DNA from: Colwellia maritima | GTDB taxonomy: Bacteria > Pseudomonadota > Gammaproteobacteria > Enterobacterales > Alteromonadaceae | Length of the DNA stretch: 64,000 nucleotides | Reading direction: 5' to 3' | Assembly (NCBI RefSeq): GCF_022669015.1 | Contig: NZ_JAKKSL010000001.1 | Location: 434,001 to 498,000, forward strand | Shown here: positions 54,765 to 64,000 of the stretch, piece by piece | Position numbering within the stretch: position 1 is the stretch's first letter | Layout: every line of letters starts with the position of its first letter | The notes under the pieces: model-generated | What the model saw: only the letters and a program-made list of their open reading frames with translations | The model's database searches: none | What the model was told of the DNA's origin: nothing | Program-made: the position numbers and the translations under genes

Positions 54765-56518
54765 TGCGATTAGCCTCATTTACCATAGGTTCAGAGCGTG
54801 AAGGTGATCGCCAACGGTTTAAAAACCTGAAAAACGTCACTATCGATTTTGAAGAAGAAGAATGGGTTACTTTGGTTATAGGTTGGAATGGAACGGGTAA
54901 ATCGAATGTACTTGAGGCATTGGCAGTACTTTTTCGTGATTTAATCATGGGTAAAAATGACAAGAACGACAAAGACAAACCTTCTTTTGCTTATACTCTT
55001 CGCTACTTTTGCCATGAAAAAGAAATAGAAATCAATGCAGATCCTGACCTTTCAAAAAATGCATATAAAGTCAGTTATAAAGACTTAGGTGAAATAAAGA
55101 CGGAACAAACAGCGCAAGCAGATTTATTAAGTGTGTTAACGGGTAAAGCTGAATTAGCTGACATGAAGTTTACGGATTTCAAAAAACGACAAGATGAGTT
55201 TTTACCTAAATATGTGTTTGGTTATTACTCTGGCCATAGTGACAGAATGCAGTCGGTATTTCGCCCGTACCTTCAGCAATATGATAAAAAGTTACGTAAT
55301 GCGAAGTCGGAAGATCCTGGCTTAAGGCGTCTGTTCTATGCTTTACCTGTTCATAGCCAATTTGTACTGTTAGCGTTTGTATTAAAACAAGATGATCTAG
55401 TCAGACATTTTTTGGATACCCAACTAGGCCTAGAAACCGATGAAAATGCTGAAAGCATTGATTCGGTATTATTAGAATTAAATGAGCCTTCATGGAATTT
55501 AAATAAAAGTAAAACACCAAAAGGCTCCCATGATGCATGTCAGAGCACACCAGATATATTCTGGGGTGCGGAGGGTGTTGTTCGCGATTTTTTAGATCGC
55601 GTACATAGAGTTTCCACCGCACCAATAAAGATAAAAAGAAAAGATGAAGCGACACTTTGGAATAAAAAAGAACGTGAATATCTTTATATGTTCATTAAAG
55701 ATATTGATGGATTAACTGAGTTAGTTGGTGATCAAGAACCGAGGGACTTTTTTCGAGACCTTGAAAGTACTTATGTCTCAGAGTTAATAAGCGAAGTTCG
55801 TATTCGTATTAAGCTTAAAAAAAATGATGGTACAGTAACTTTCCGAGAATTAAGTGAAGGCGAGCAGCAACTATTAACGGTATTAGGCTTACTTCGGTTC
55901 ACCGCCGAAGAAGAAAGTTTATTTTTACTAGATGAACCTGACACCCATTTAAACCCTAAGTGGAGTGTTGATTATATTGATTACCTTAATAAATTTGTTA
56001 CTTCTGGTTCAAAAGGTGAAAACAATAGTCATATAGTACTAACCACACATAATCCAATTGCTATTGCTGAATTAACTCGTGATCAAGTTCAAATATTAAG
56101 TCGTGATGATGAAACGCGAACAATTGAGTCACATAAACCACATCACGATCCTCAAGGAATGGGGTATGCAGGAATTATTACTAGTGACATGTTTGGTCTA
56201 GGGTCTTCATTAGATAAGCGTACTCAAAAAAGGCTTGAAACATATAGAGCATTAGCAAGTATTGATCATAAGACAAAGTTTGAAGAGTTACGCTTTCAAG
56301 TTATTTCTGAGTGGTTGGATAATGATAGATTCAGTATGTCGCAACGCGATGATGACTATGAGCGTTATATAAAGATTCGTAACTCTCTCCTATATGAAAA
56401 GTCTGATGCGGAAAGCTTTCAAGAACTAGTCGATTTTGCGCTAAGCCTATCACAAGAAGAACGTGATGTTGTGGCTAAGCAAGCTATTACAAAACTACTA
56501 GACGAGAATGAACAATGA
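54764..56518 (+). CDS. AAA ATPase, Septu PtuA-like
   Basis: A 584-residue SMC/ABC-type ATPase. Walker A is GWNGTGKSN near residue 40; a signature-like LSEGEQQLLTVLGLL, Walker B LFLLDEPDTHLNP and the switch VLTTHNP lie between residues 360 and 430. A long alpha-helical insertion separates the two nucleotide-binding halves. The stop overlaps the HNH gene (ATGA). AAA plus HNH is the PtuA-PtuB pair of Septu and retron Ec78 systems. Here the pair lies inside the type I operon. It is assigned by architecture, not by search. Confidence 0.8.
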   Translation: MRLASFTIGSEREGDRQRFKNLKNVTIDFEEEEWVTLVIGWNGTGKSNVLEALAVLFRDLIMGKNDKNDKDKPSFAYTLRYFCHEKEIEINADPDLSKNAYKVSYKDLGEIKTEQTAQADLLSVLTGKAELADMKFTDFKKRQDEFLPKYVFGYYSGHSDRMQSVFRPYLQQYDKKLRNAKSEDPGLRRLFYALPVHSQFVLLAFVLKQDDLVRHFLDTQLGLETDENAESIDSVLLELNEPSWNLNKSKTPKGSHDACQSTPDIFWGAEGVVRDFLDRVHRVSTAPIKIKRKDEATLWNKKEREYLYMFIKDIDGLTELVGDQEPRDFFRDLESTYVSELISEVRIRIKLKKNDGTVTFRELSEGEQQLLTVLGLLRFTAEEESLFLLDEPDTHLNPKWSVDYIDYLNKFVTSGSKGENNSHIVLTTHNPIAIAELTRDQVQILSRDDETRTIESHKPHHDPQGMGYAGIITSDMFGLGSSLDKRTQKRLETYRALASIDHKTKFEELRFQVISEWLDNDRFSMSQRDDDYERYIKIRNSLLYEKSDAESFQELVDFALSLSQEERDVVAKQAITKLLDENEQ

Positions 56519-57388
56519 GGTTTGTTGATAACACCTATGTAGATTTACCTGTCGGTTGGGAAGATAGAGCTGAGGCTGCTACAGAAGCATTATTAGATGG
56601 GACTATTGTTGCTGATGATCGCAGTGTTATTTGGAAAGCTTTGAGAGAAAGTTTAGAAGAACTCTCCAATGGAAGATGTTGGTATTGTGAAACAAACATT
56701 CCTAGAACGGACAACGCAGTAGATCATTATCGACCTAAAGGAAAAGTACAGGGAGTTGCACTAGCTGAAGAGGGTAAGTCGTTAATCAGATATAATATTG
56801 CGCCTGAGCACTCAGGTTATAAATGGGCAGCATTTAACCCAGAAAATTTTCGATTTTCATGTCAACATTGCAACGAATATAGAAAAGATTTACAAGGAAG
56901 TCCGGCGGAAAATGGAATTATTTCCCTTTGGTTAATGAACCTCTTCGAGCTTATAATAAGCTTGACGAAAATAATGAAGTTCCAGTACTACTCGACCCAT
57001 GCAAACGGTTAGAATGGCGATTACTATCCTATGATAAATCGGGCATACCGTTTTCAAGATTTGAAAACGGTTCTCCTGAAGATATTAAAATTAAATTTTC
57101 TATACGGCTGTATCATCTTGACCAAAAAAGATTAAATGAAGGGCGACTTGCACAATGGAAGCTGTTTAAACCTCAGGTCGAAGAAACGAAAAACTGGTAC
57201 TTAAAAAAACTCCGACAAGACCAAGGTGCCGATGCATATTTTGAAAAAGAACTTCGGAAAATTGGGAGTGGTTTCACCCAAAAAATAAAAATACTTACTT
57301 GGGTTTTCTAGTTTATCAACTTGAACAAGACAAAGAAAAAGATAGGTTACATCCATGGATTGGTGAGTTAATTAGAACAGTCGGCTAA
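56515..57388 (+). CDS. HNH endonuclease, Septu PtuB-like, two frameshifts
   Basis: The predicted nuclease partner of the ATPase. The zinc-finger HNH domain shows CWYCETNIPRTDNAVDHYRPKG (residues 60-80) and a second zinc pair in CQHCNEYRKD near 121; the His of VDHYRPK is the candidate catalytic residue. The frame breaks near 56915 (corrected to YFPLVNEPLRAYNKLDEN) and near 57268 (WEWFHPKNKNTYLGFLVYQLEQ), and the joined reading ends at 57388. The total is about 291 residues. It is translationally coupled to the ATPase. The C-terminal helical domain is not recognised. Confidence 0.78.
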
Positions 57389-57434
57389 CAATAAAAGCTT
57401 AGAGTTAGTAAATATAAACAAAAGAGATTGATAA

Positions 57435-58979
57435 ATGAATGCTCCAAAGATTAGTACAAAAAGTTTGGAATTACTGTAATACATTACGTGATGATGGTGT
57501 GGGTTATGGTGATTACTTAGAGCAGCTTACTTACCTGTTATTTTTAAAAATGGCGCATGAGTATGCTTTGCCACCTTATTCTCGCGACACTAAAGTGCCA
57601 GTTGAATTTAATTGGGAAACTTTACAAGGTTTAACAGGTGAAAAATTAGAAGAACAATACCGTAAAGTTTTAAAAAGTCTAGCCAACGAAAGCGGCATGA
57701 TTGGAGCAATTTTCTATAAATCGGAAAATAAAATACCTGATCCTGCTAAATTAGCGCGTATTGTTAAAATGATTAACGATGAAAATTGGATTAGTTTAGA
57801 TTCAGACGCGAAAGGTGATTTATACGAGGGTTTACTGCAAAAGAATGCGGAAGATACCAAAAGTGGTCTTGGTCAGTACTTTACGCCTCGTGCATTGATC
57901 GATGCAATGCTTGCTTGTGTTCGTCCTGAACCGAAAAAAACTATTTTAGACCCTGCCTGTGGGACAGGGGGCTTCTTCTTAACGGCAAGTGATTGGATCA
58001 CTTATGGAGATGAACAATGGATTGAAAAGGGCATGAGCCATTGGAATCCATCTAAACACGATCCGAGCATTGTCGCCAAATCAAAGCTTAATAAAGGCCA
58101 AGTTCAAGCTTTACGTGACGAAACTTTCCGTGGTAACGAAATAGTCCCATCGACTCGCCGTATGTGTTTAATGAACCTGTTCTTGCACAATATAGGTAGT
58201 ATTGATGGCGAACCAGAAGTAGAGAGAGCAGATGCATTGCTCACTAAAATCGAAGGAGAGGACAAGGTAGATTACGTGCTCGCGAACCCGCCATTCGGAA
58301 AAAAAGCAGCATGACAATTACCAACGCTGAAGGTGGTGAGGACAAAGATGCGTTGACGTATGAACGTCAAGATTTCTGGGCAACTACCACCAACAAACAA
58401 CTTAATTTCCTGCAACACATTGTTTCTAGTTTAAAAGACACAGGTAAAGCGGCGGTAGTATTACCCGATAATGTATTATTTGAAGGTGGTGCGGGCGAGC
58501 GCATACGTCGTAAGTGGTTAAACAACTGTGATGTTCATACCATTTTACGCTTACCAACTGGTATATTTTACGCCAATGGTGTTAAAGCAAATGTTGTGTT
58601 TTTCGACAATGCGGCTCGTGATGAAAAAGTACATACAAAAGGTATTTGGTTCTACGATTTAAGAACTAATAAGCACTTTACGTTAAAACAACGCCCAATG
58701 ATGTTGAGCGACCTTAAAGATTTCATTCAATGTTATAACCCGGATAATCGTCATAAACGTGAAGAATCTGAACGTTTTAAATATTACAGTTATGACGAAT
58801 TAATTAATCGTGATAAAGCTAGCCTTGATGTATTTTGGCTTAAAGATGATAGTTTAGATAACCTTGATAACTTGCCACCACCAGATATTTTACAGCAAGA
58901 GATTATCGACCATTTAGAAGCAGCATTAGCAGCATTTAAAGACGTAGCGAGTGGCTTGCCAGATAGTACAGTGGAATAA
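57435..58979 (+). CDS. hsdM: Type I DNA methyltransferase M subunit, two frameshifts
   Basis: Methylates adenine at the recognition site, using SAM and HsdS. The N-terminal domain, joined across a shift near 57447 (extra A), reads MNAPRLVQKVWNYCNTLRDDG. Motif I is ILDPACGTGGFFLTA and motif IV is LANPPFG, both in the central domain. A second break lies in an A run at 58299-58305 (seven A for eight); the corrected reading is NPPFGKKSSMTITNAEGG. The length is about 515 residues. It follows the HNH gene after 46 bases and precedes an intrinsic terminator. Confidence 0.92.
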
Positions 58980-58986
58980 TTAGTTA

Positions 58987-59010
58987 GCCGCAATAATATG
59001 CGGCTTTTTT
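58987..59010 (+). terminator. Rho-independent terminator after hsdM
   Basis: GCCGCA (58987-58992), ATAATA loop and TGCGGC (58999-59004) are followed by six T (59005-59010). The next ATG begins directly at 59011, so the PLD nuclease gene is either expressed by read-through or from its own promoter, or starts at ATG 59023. Confidence 0.75.
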
Positions 59011-59774
59011 ATGGATGAATTTATGAAACTAATAGCAAGTGGTGTGAACAAACAATTTTTATCGTCTTATTTACCAAAGATAGGAGACGAAGTAGATGGA
59101 GTATTAGCCGCCATAGCCTATGGTAATGATACCGATACACTGTTAAAAAACTGTATTGATAACAAATATCGGCTAGATATTTGGATGCGTTATGATCATA
59201 CGGTTCCTGTACAACCTCGCCTACTTTCTCAGTTGTTAAAAAATATTAAAAACAACATATTTTGCCGGCTGATCCCTGATGTACTGCATTCGAAGATAAT
59301 TTGGTGGAAAGGTTACGGTGCGTATATTGGCTCAGCCAATTTGACCAACAGAGCTTGGTGGACAAATATTGAAACGGGGATGTTTTTTACAGAAGAAGAT
59401 ATTATCTCCAATAACTTAACATCTCAGCTCGAATCCTTTTTTGATGAACTTAATGACTTAGATGAATCTATCCCTTTATCCCAAGATATTATTGACGAAC
59501 AAATAGAAATTTTAGCGTTGAGAAAAAAATCTGGTGCTGATGAAATAGATGATAAAGCAAAGAAAATCAGAAAGGTCCCTGTGTTCAATGGTGTTAGTGA
59601 TTACACTAAAGGCTCTGTAGTTGATAAGAAAAAGGAACGCTTTAGACAAGAGTGGCAATCGACTATTGCTAAAATTGATAATATCGCATCCCAAATTAAC
59701 GATTTCCGCCCTAAATGGATTTCAGCTGATATACCTGTTTATTGGCAAGTTGATCAATTTCTACATGCTTATTA

Positions 59775-60772
59775 ACCTCAGCTCGGGATAAGAATAAATT
59801 AAATTGAACTAAGTGCCCGTTCCACGATCCGATCTTTCGAACAAGAAAAAACAGAAAGATAATAAGGAACGGGCATGAACAAACTAGTTGAAATATTCTG
59901 TGATGTCGATGATTTTTGTCGCGTATTTATTCCACAATGGGAAAAACAATTAATTGCTGATGGTAATATAAAGCGAAATCGCCCCTGTCGTATGACGATG
60001 AGCGAGGTGATCACTATCCTTATTGCTTTTCATACATCAAATCATCGCGACTTTAAAAATTATTATAAAGGTTATATCGCTAAATTTTATCGTTCTCACT
60101 TCCCTAGTTTATTGAGCTACACTCGATTTTTAGAGGTAATGCCTAAAGCTATCGTTCCTCTTTCTAGCTATTTTTCCATACTCAAGGGTGAATCTACAGG
60201 CATTGAATTCATTGACTCTACGAGCATAAAAGTATGCCATAACCTACGAATACCTAGACACAAAACATTTGACGGTATAGCCGAGCGAGGCAAAGGAACA
60301 ATGGGTTGGTTTTATGGGTTCAAACTGCATTTAGTCACCAACTTTAGGGGGGAAATAGTTGATGCTAAATTAACGACTGGCAATGTGCATGACACCAAGC
60401 CTGTGTTTGCGTTAGCTAAAAACCTCAAAGGAAAGTTATATGCTGACAAAGGTTACATCAGCAAAAAATTAACCGCCGATTTAAAGGAAACTGGTGTTGA
60501 CTTGATAACAACTGTTCGCAGTAATATGAAAGCAAAAGCGATGTCGTTATGGGATAGAGCCATGCTATCTAGACGGTTTATTATCGAGACGATAAATGAT
60601 CAATTAAAGAATATTTCTCAAATAGAGCATTCTCGTCATCGCAGTCCTAATGGTTTTATGTTGAATTTACTTGCGGGGTTAGTGGCTTATTGCCTTAAAG
60701 AAAATAAGCCAACCCTTAATATTAATGACGTAGAGAAGAATGCTATGGTTAGGGCTTAACCCGATCTGAGGT
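59775..60772 (+). mobile_element. IS982-family insertion sequence, intact, 998 bp
   Basis: The ends ACCTCAGCTCGGGATAAG (left) and the inverse of CTTAACCCGATCTGAGGT (right) are imperfect inverted repeats. Direct repeats TTATTA at 59769-59774 and 60773-60778 flank it. One transposase gene fills most of the element. The element type and length fit IS982. Confidence 0.93.
59875..60759 (+). CDS. IS982-family transposase
   Basis: A 294-residue DDE transposase. The N-terminal DNA-binding region precedes the catalytic aspartate in EFIDSTSIKV. The second aspartate is in LYADKGYIS, and the glutamate is in RRFIIETINDQLKN. The YGFKLHLVTNFRGEIVDAKLTTGNVHDTKP segment is family-typical, as is the HSRHRSPNGFMLNLLAGLVAYCL near the end. 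It has its own GGAAC site and ATG. The frame is intact, so the element may still move. Confidence 0.95.
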   Translation: MNKLVEIFCDVDDFCRVFIPQWEKQLIADGNIKRNRPCRMTMSEVITILIAFHTSNHRDFKNYYKGYIAKFYRSHFPSLLSYTRFLEVMPKAIVPLSSYFSILKGESTGIEFIDSTSIKVCHNLRIPRHKTFDGIAERGKGTMGWFYGFKLHLVTNFRGEIVDAKLTTGNVHDTKPVFALAKNLKGKLYADKGYISKKLTADLKETGVDLITTVRSNMKAKAMSLWDRAMLSRRFIIETINDQLKNISQIEHSRHRSPNGFMLNLLAGLVAYCLKENKPTLNINDVEKNAMVRA

Positions 60773-61451
60773 TTATTATTACAACGAAGTTAGGCAGAAA
60801 AATAATACCTATCCATATGAGGAATTTTATTCAAATCACGAAAGAGATCCTAATTCAGCGTTAATGAATGCCTTAGTTTGGTGGCAAGGTAGTTCTGAGG
60901 CTCCTTCTAATGAAGATGACACGTTCAACTATAGTGCACCAAAACTTAGGGAGCTTCTTACTAAAGGCAAGCTGTTATCGTTATCTGTAGATGATATTGA
61001 AGAAATGTGCAGATGTACTCATGCAACTAAAGACCATTTGATAAAAATGACTACTGCAACATTAGGTAGACCAGATATAAAAACACTATCTCGTGAAGAA
61101 AGATTGCCATTATTTGCTAGCCGGCTAATGGCTCAACGTAACAAGAAAGGTCAAGACATCCGTCAAATTTTGTTTGATATTCTTTATACAGGAAAACCAG
61201 AAAATATTTGGGAACGAATATATTCAGCAAGCATGACAGATGAACTTTGGATTCCTCATTATGGAATTAACTCAATTGCTGAAGTTGTAGGTTGGGCACA
61301 ACCAGAAACTACGCCACCTAGGAACGGTAGAACGAATAAATCGTTAAGAGCACTAGGGTATCCTATAAGAATCAGTTTCTAAAAAGAGACAAACTTAACT
61401 ATATTCATTTGATTGTTTCAAGTTTGAATATACTCCTTCAGATGCTTATCT

Positions 61452-61479
61452 GTCCTTGATTAATTTCAAAATCAAGGAC
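61452..61479. terminator. 10-bp inverted repeat between the PLD gene and the yhiN-like gene
   Basis: GTCCTTGATT (61452-61461) pairs with AATCAAGGAC (61470-61479) around an 8-nt loop. It lies between two convergent genes, so it may end transcription from both sides, though no T run follows. Confidence 0.5.
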
Positions 61480-61511
61480 ATTGTCCCTGACTTCATTCCG
61501 GCAAGCCACAT

Positions 61512-62703
61512 TTAGACATTCATCCCTGCAACCCAACCACTACTCCAAGCCCACTGAAAATTATATCCTCCGAGCCGGACCTGTAACATCTGTAGCTTCA
61601 CCAATAAAGAATAAACCAGGCACTGTTTTAACTTCCATTGTTTTAGATGATAAGTGATTAGTATTAAGTCCCCCAATAGTAACTTCGGCCGTCCGATACC
61701 CCTCAGTTCCCGAGGGTTTTAGGCTCCATGAATGGATGTTTTTGGATAATAACTGAATTTGTTTATGGCTAAGTTGTTTGATAGGAACATTAGGGATTTC
61801 ATATATATCTATTAACTTTTCTACGAATCTTTTAGCAAAATGGTTCGACAGCAAATTCTTAGTAGATACATTAGGTTGTTCAGATAATGCTTGGTTAATA
61901 ATGTCTGTTATATTTTCACTCGGGAGTAAATCTATTTCGACAATATCGCCAGGATTCCAGTAAGAGGAAATTTGTAATATGGCAGGCCCTGATAAGCCTC
62001 TATGTGTGATTAACATATCTTCGGCAAAAGAGGTGTTGTTCGTTGTTACGGTGACATTGGTTGATATACCAGAAACTTCTGCCAAAACTTCTTTTAATGC
62101 AGGCTCCAAAGTAAAAGGAACTAAACCGGCTCTGGTTGGAAGTACTTCAAGATTAAACTGCTCTGCTATTTTATATGCAAATGGAGTTGCACCAAGTTTA
62201 GGCATAGATAAACCACCAGTTGCAATCACTACACTCTCACATTGGTAATCAGACTTATTTGTTTTTATTAAGAATAGACCAGACTCTAACTTCTCAATAT
62301 TAAGTATTTCGGTTTCATAGCTAAAGTTAACGGAGTTTTTTTCGCATTCAGCAACGAGCATAGCAACAACGTCTTTAGCCGAGTCATCACAAAATAATTG
62401 CCCTAAAGTTTTCTCATGGTATGCAATCTTGTATTTTTCCATTAATGAAATAAAGTCCCACTGAGTATATTGGCTAAGTGCAGACTTACAAAAGTGAGGG
62501 TTTTCACATAAGTACTTTTCTGGCTCAATGTAGTAGTTTGTGAAGTTACATCGTCCCCCACCAGATATTAATATTTTTTTACCTGGCCTTTTAGCATGAT
62601 CGAGAATAACCGTTTTCCTTCCTCTTTCGCCAGACTTCGAGGCAGCCATCAGGCCTGCAGCCCCTGCTCCAACAACAACAACATCGTATTTCAACACTTT
62701 CAT
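61512..62703 (-). CDS. YhiN/HI0933-type NAD(P)/FAD-dependent oxidoreductase, one frameshift
   Basis: A flavoprotein of the YhiN (HI0933-like) family, about 397 residues, of unknown physiological substrate. Start at 62703 gives MKVLKYDVVVVGAGAAGLMAASKSGERG; the longer frame adds 44 improbable residues. Other motifs are KKILISGGGRCNFTN, VVIATGGLSMPKLGATPFAYKIAEQF, DMLITHRGLSGPAILQIS and TAEVTIGGLNTNHLSSKTMEV. An extra base near 61588 breaks the tail; the corrected end is LGGYNFQWAWSSGWVAGMNV (stop 61512-61514). It lies inverted between island genes and the C-terminal yhiN remnant, and differs in sequence from it. Confidence 0.87.
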
Positions 62704-62789
62704 ATTCTCAATATTTACCTTTAATATAATTATATCATTGATAAGGATGATTCTTAATCTAATACCGTTAAATTGACAACTTTTGGAAT

Positions 62790-62980
62790 GTGTTCGGAAT
62801 ACAGCAGAAGTCACATTAGGAGGGGTTGATACCAATGAACTGTCTTCTAAATCGTTTGAAGCTAAAAAATCTTCAGGGCTGTATTTTATTGGTGAAGTGA
62901 TTGATGTAACAGGATGGCTCGGAGGCTATAATTTTCAATTTGCATGGAGCAGTGGTGTAGCATGCGGCCAGGATGTTTAG
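62790..62980 (+). pseudogene. C-terminal remnant of the resident yhiN-type gene
   Basis: The reading frame 62783-62980 encodes NTAEVTLGGVDTNELSSKSFEA, then GLYFIGEVIDVTGWLGGYNFQFAWSSG and a stop. This aligns with the last 60 residues of the YhiN family, and shares the arrangement of the inverted copy next to it but with different residues (GGVDTNELSSKSF against GGLNTNHLSSKTM). It has no start or N-terminal FAD domain. The N-terminal part of what is presumably the same gene is at 42418. Confidence 0.85.
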
Positions 62981-63152
62981 CTAACAATATCAAAAGTAGT
63001 AGGGTCAGAATGCCCCATTACTTTTGATGTATGCAATGTTCAATAAGGCTATGATTTTATAGGCTCTTTATTAATAATAAGTTCATATTTAACAAAGTTT
63101 TATCTTATGAATATTAAGTCCACACGGTACTATGAAATTAGTGAACCTGTAG

Positions 63153-63550
63153 TTACTTGTAAGACACTTTAGCTTTGTTTTTTAATCTATCTTTATAAAT
63201 AGGGTACAAGTTATAGGTAGGATAAAATTCAGTCGAAAATGCTTTCCATGCGCTTCTCTCTATTGCAAGGTTAACTTCATTAAGTGGTGTGCAGGCACTT
63301 CTAAAGTAACCACTTGCCCAATACCCATCATTACATACCGACTTACAATAGAAACACCTTTAGGTGGAAATGCTTCAAAGAAGCCTTGTTCGGCTAAAAC
63401 GTCCTGAATTTCGTCTAAGCTCTTACCTTGGTCGTGCTTTAAAAAAACAGTTAAAAGAATTGAATTTTTCGGCTGAGAATCAAATTCTGCTTCAGCTAGA
63501 GAAGTAAAACTGGTTAAAACAAGTACAAAACACATAAATAATTTAGTCAT
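63153..63550 (-). CDS. Small exported protein, one frameshift
   Basis: A predicted periplasmic protein of about 132 residues. The signal peptide MTKLFMCFVLVLTSFTSLAEA is cleaved after residue 20 or so. The mature part, LLTVFLKHDQGKSLDEIQDVLAEQGFFEAFPP, looks like a small alpha/beta (ferredoxin-like) domain. The frame breaks near 63283; the corrected C-terminus is LNEVNLAIERSAWKAFSTEFYPTYNLYPIYKDRL, ending at 63153. I do not recognise the family. It lies 100 bases after a TetR-type gene on the same strand, which may control it. Confidence 0.6.
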
Positions 63551-63650
63551 AAACGTTCCTTTTAATGATGGTTGTTTAACGGGCTGTAAAGTAACCCGCT
63601 ATAAATTTTAAACTACCAAAAACACCTTATGTATTACAGGTAATTAATAA

Positions 63651-64000
63651 CTATAATGTTTTTATTAGTGCAAACATTTGATTGATCATTGGTTGAGCAA
63701 ATTTCTCTACACCAGGGCGGTTAAAATAACCGCGTAAACCGGTAAATTGCACTTGAAAAAAACGCGCGTATTCAAGCCCAGTAATCGTGTCCTTTAACTC
63801 TTTATTGTTTATTGCTTGCTCAAACAATTGTGTTAAATAGCGTTCAAATTGAGCCGCTAGAATTAAAGTTAACTCGTATAAGTTTGAGTCTTTTTTTGCA
63901 AATTCACTGTTTGCCTTAACCAACATACAAATAGCACTTGGAGTACTGTCTTTTGATTGAATTATCACATTTTCTACAAACGCATGTAATCCCTCGAGTA
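63651..64000 (-). CDS. TetR-family regulator, C-terminal part
   Basis: The minus-strand frame is open from base 64000 to a stop at 63651 (about 115 residues), so the start and the helix-turn-helix lie outside the window. The sequence resembles TetR ligand-binding domains (SAICMLVKANSEFAKKDSNLYELTLILAAQFERYLTQLFEQAI and RPGVEKFAQPMINQMFALIKTL). The ligand is unknown. The 100-base spacing to the exported protein gene suggests they are functionally linked. Confidence 0.6.
   Translation of the reverse strand, partial: LEGLHAFVENVIIQSKDSTPSAICMLVKANSEFAKKDSNLYELTLILAAQFERYLTQLFEQAINNKELKDTITGLEYARFFQVQFTGLRGYFNRPGVEKFAQPMINQMFALIKTL

Larger units (their letters stand above)
59011..61382 (+). pseudogene. 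PLD-type (HKD) nuclease gene interrupted by IS982
   Basis: The first half (to 59774) encodes a phospholipase-D-fold nuclease-like protein with the HxK and GSAN motif in VLHSKIIWWKGYGAYIGSANLT (near residues 92-113), and an acidic linker. The second half resumes at 60779. Removing the IS and one TTATTA duplicate restores an uninterrupted frame through LHAYYYNEVRQKNNTYPYEEFY to the stop at 61380-61382, about 457 residues. The intact C-terminal half has no further domain I recognise. PLD-like proteins accompany several type I and phosphorothioation-type systems. The insertion probably abolished the function recently, because both halves lack other damage. Confidence 0.85.

Noticed and set aside
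1..64000. CRISPR array or tRNA-linked integration
   Set aside because: No regularly spaced repeats and no tRNA gene were noticed; the island edges are in a protein gene.

Overview
The window looks like a chromosome segment of a low-GC marine gammaproteobacterium of the Alteromonadales, most like Colwellia or Thalassotalea. This is inferred from gene order (gmk-rpoZ-spoT-ridA-trmH-recG; prlC-tagI-rsmJ), AT-rich codon use and protein similarity recalled from known families; no search was run.

Layout. 1-8.8 kb holds the end of a DUF445 membrane protein, an aspartate/aromatic aminotransferase and the gmk-rpoZ-spoT-ridA-trmH-recG housekeeping block. 8.9-18.4 kb (minus strand) holds polA, glutathione reductase and a large sensor-GGDEF-EAL protein. 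18.6-22.2 kb holds prlC, a 3-methyladenine glycosylase and rsmJ. After a MITE-like element comes a purine-catabolism cluster (22.7-34.3 kb): xdhABC, allantoinase, allantoicase, uraD, uraH, allA, guaD and puuD. Together these convert guanine or xanthine through urate, 5-hydroxyisourate, OHCU, allantoin and allantoate to ureidoglycolate and glyoxylate plus urea. 34.4-42.4 kb holds iron-linked functions (a PepSY/DUF3325-type inner-membrane set divergent from a TonB receptor, and ferritin), ubiX and a chemoreceptor.

42.4-63 kb is an accessory defence island. It lies between an N-terminal remnant (42418) and a C-terminal remnant (about 62790) of a YhiN/HI0933-type flavoprotein gene, both on the + strand, and it carries a diverged, inverted, near-complete yhiN-like gene at its right end. 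From left to right it holds IS982 and helicase debris, an XRE regulator, two unrecognised genes (one with a C-terminal formylglycine-generating-enzyme-like domain), a NYN/OST-HTH protein, a membrane protein plus a SIR2-like DUF4917 protein, an Mrr-type nuclease, and a type I restriction-modification locus. That locus is split as hsdR-hsdS-[small winged-helix-like, AAA ATPase, HNH]-hsdM, so a Septu-like ATPase/HNH pair is nested inside it. A following PLD-type nuclease gene is broken by an intact IS982 element with a TTATTA target duplication.

Data quality: about thirty single-base frame breaks hit even essential or core genes (spoT, polA, prlC, trmH), several of them in or beside homopolymer runs. 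They are most simply sequencing errors, so split genes are annotated here over their full reconstructed span. Only the IS insertion, the yhiN fragments and the helicase/IS debris look like true gene decay.
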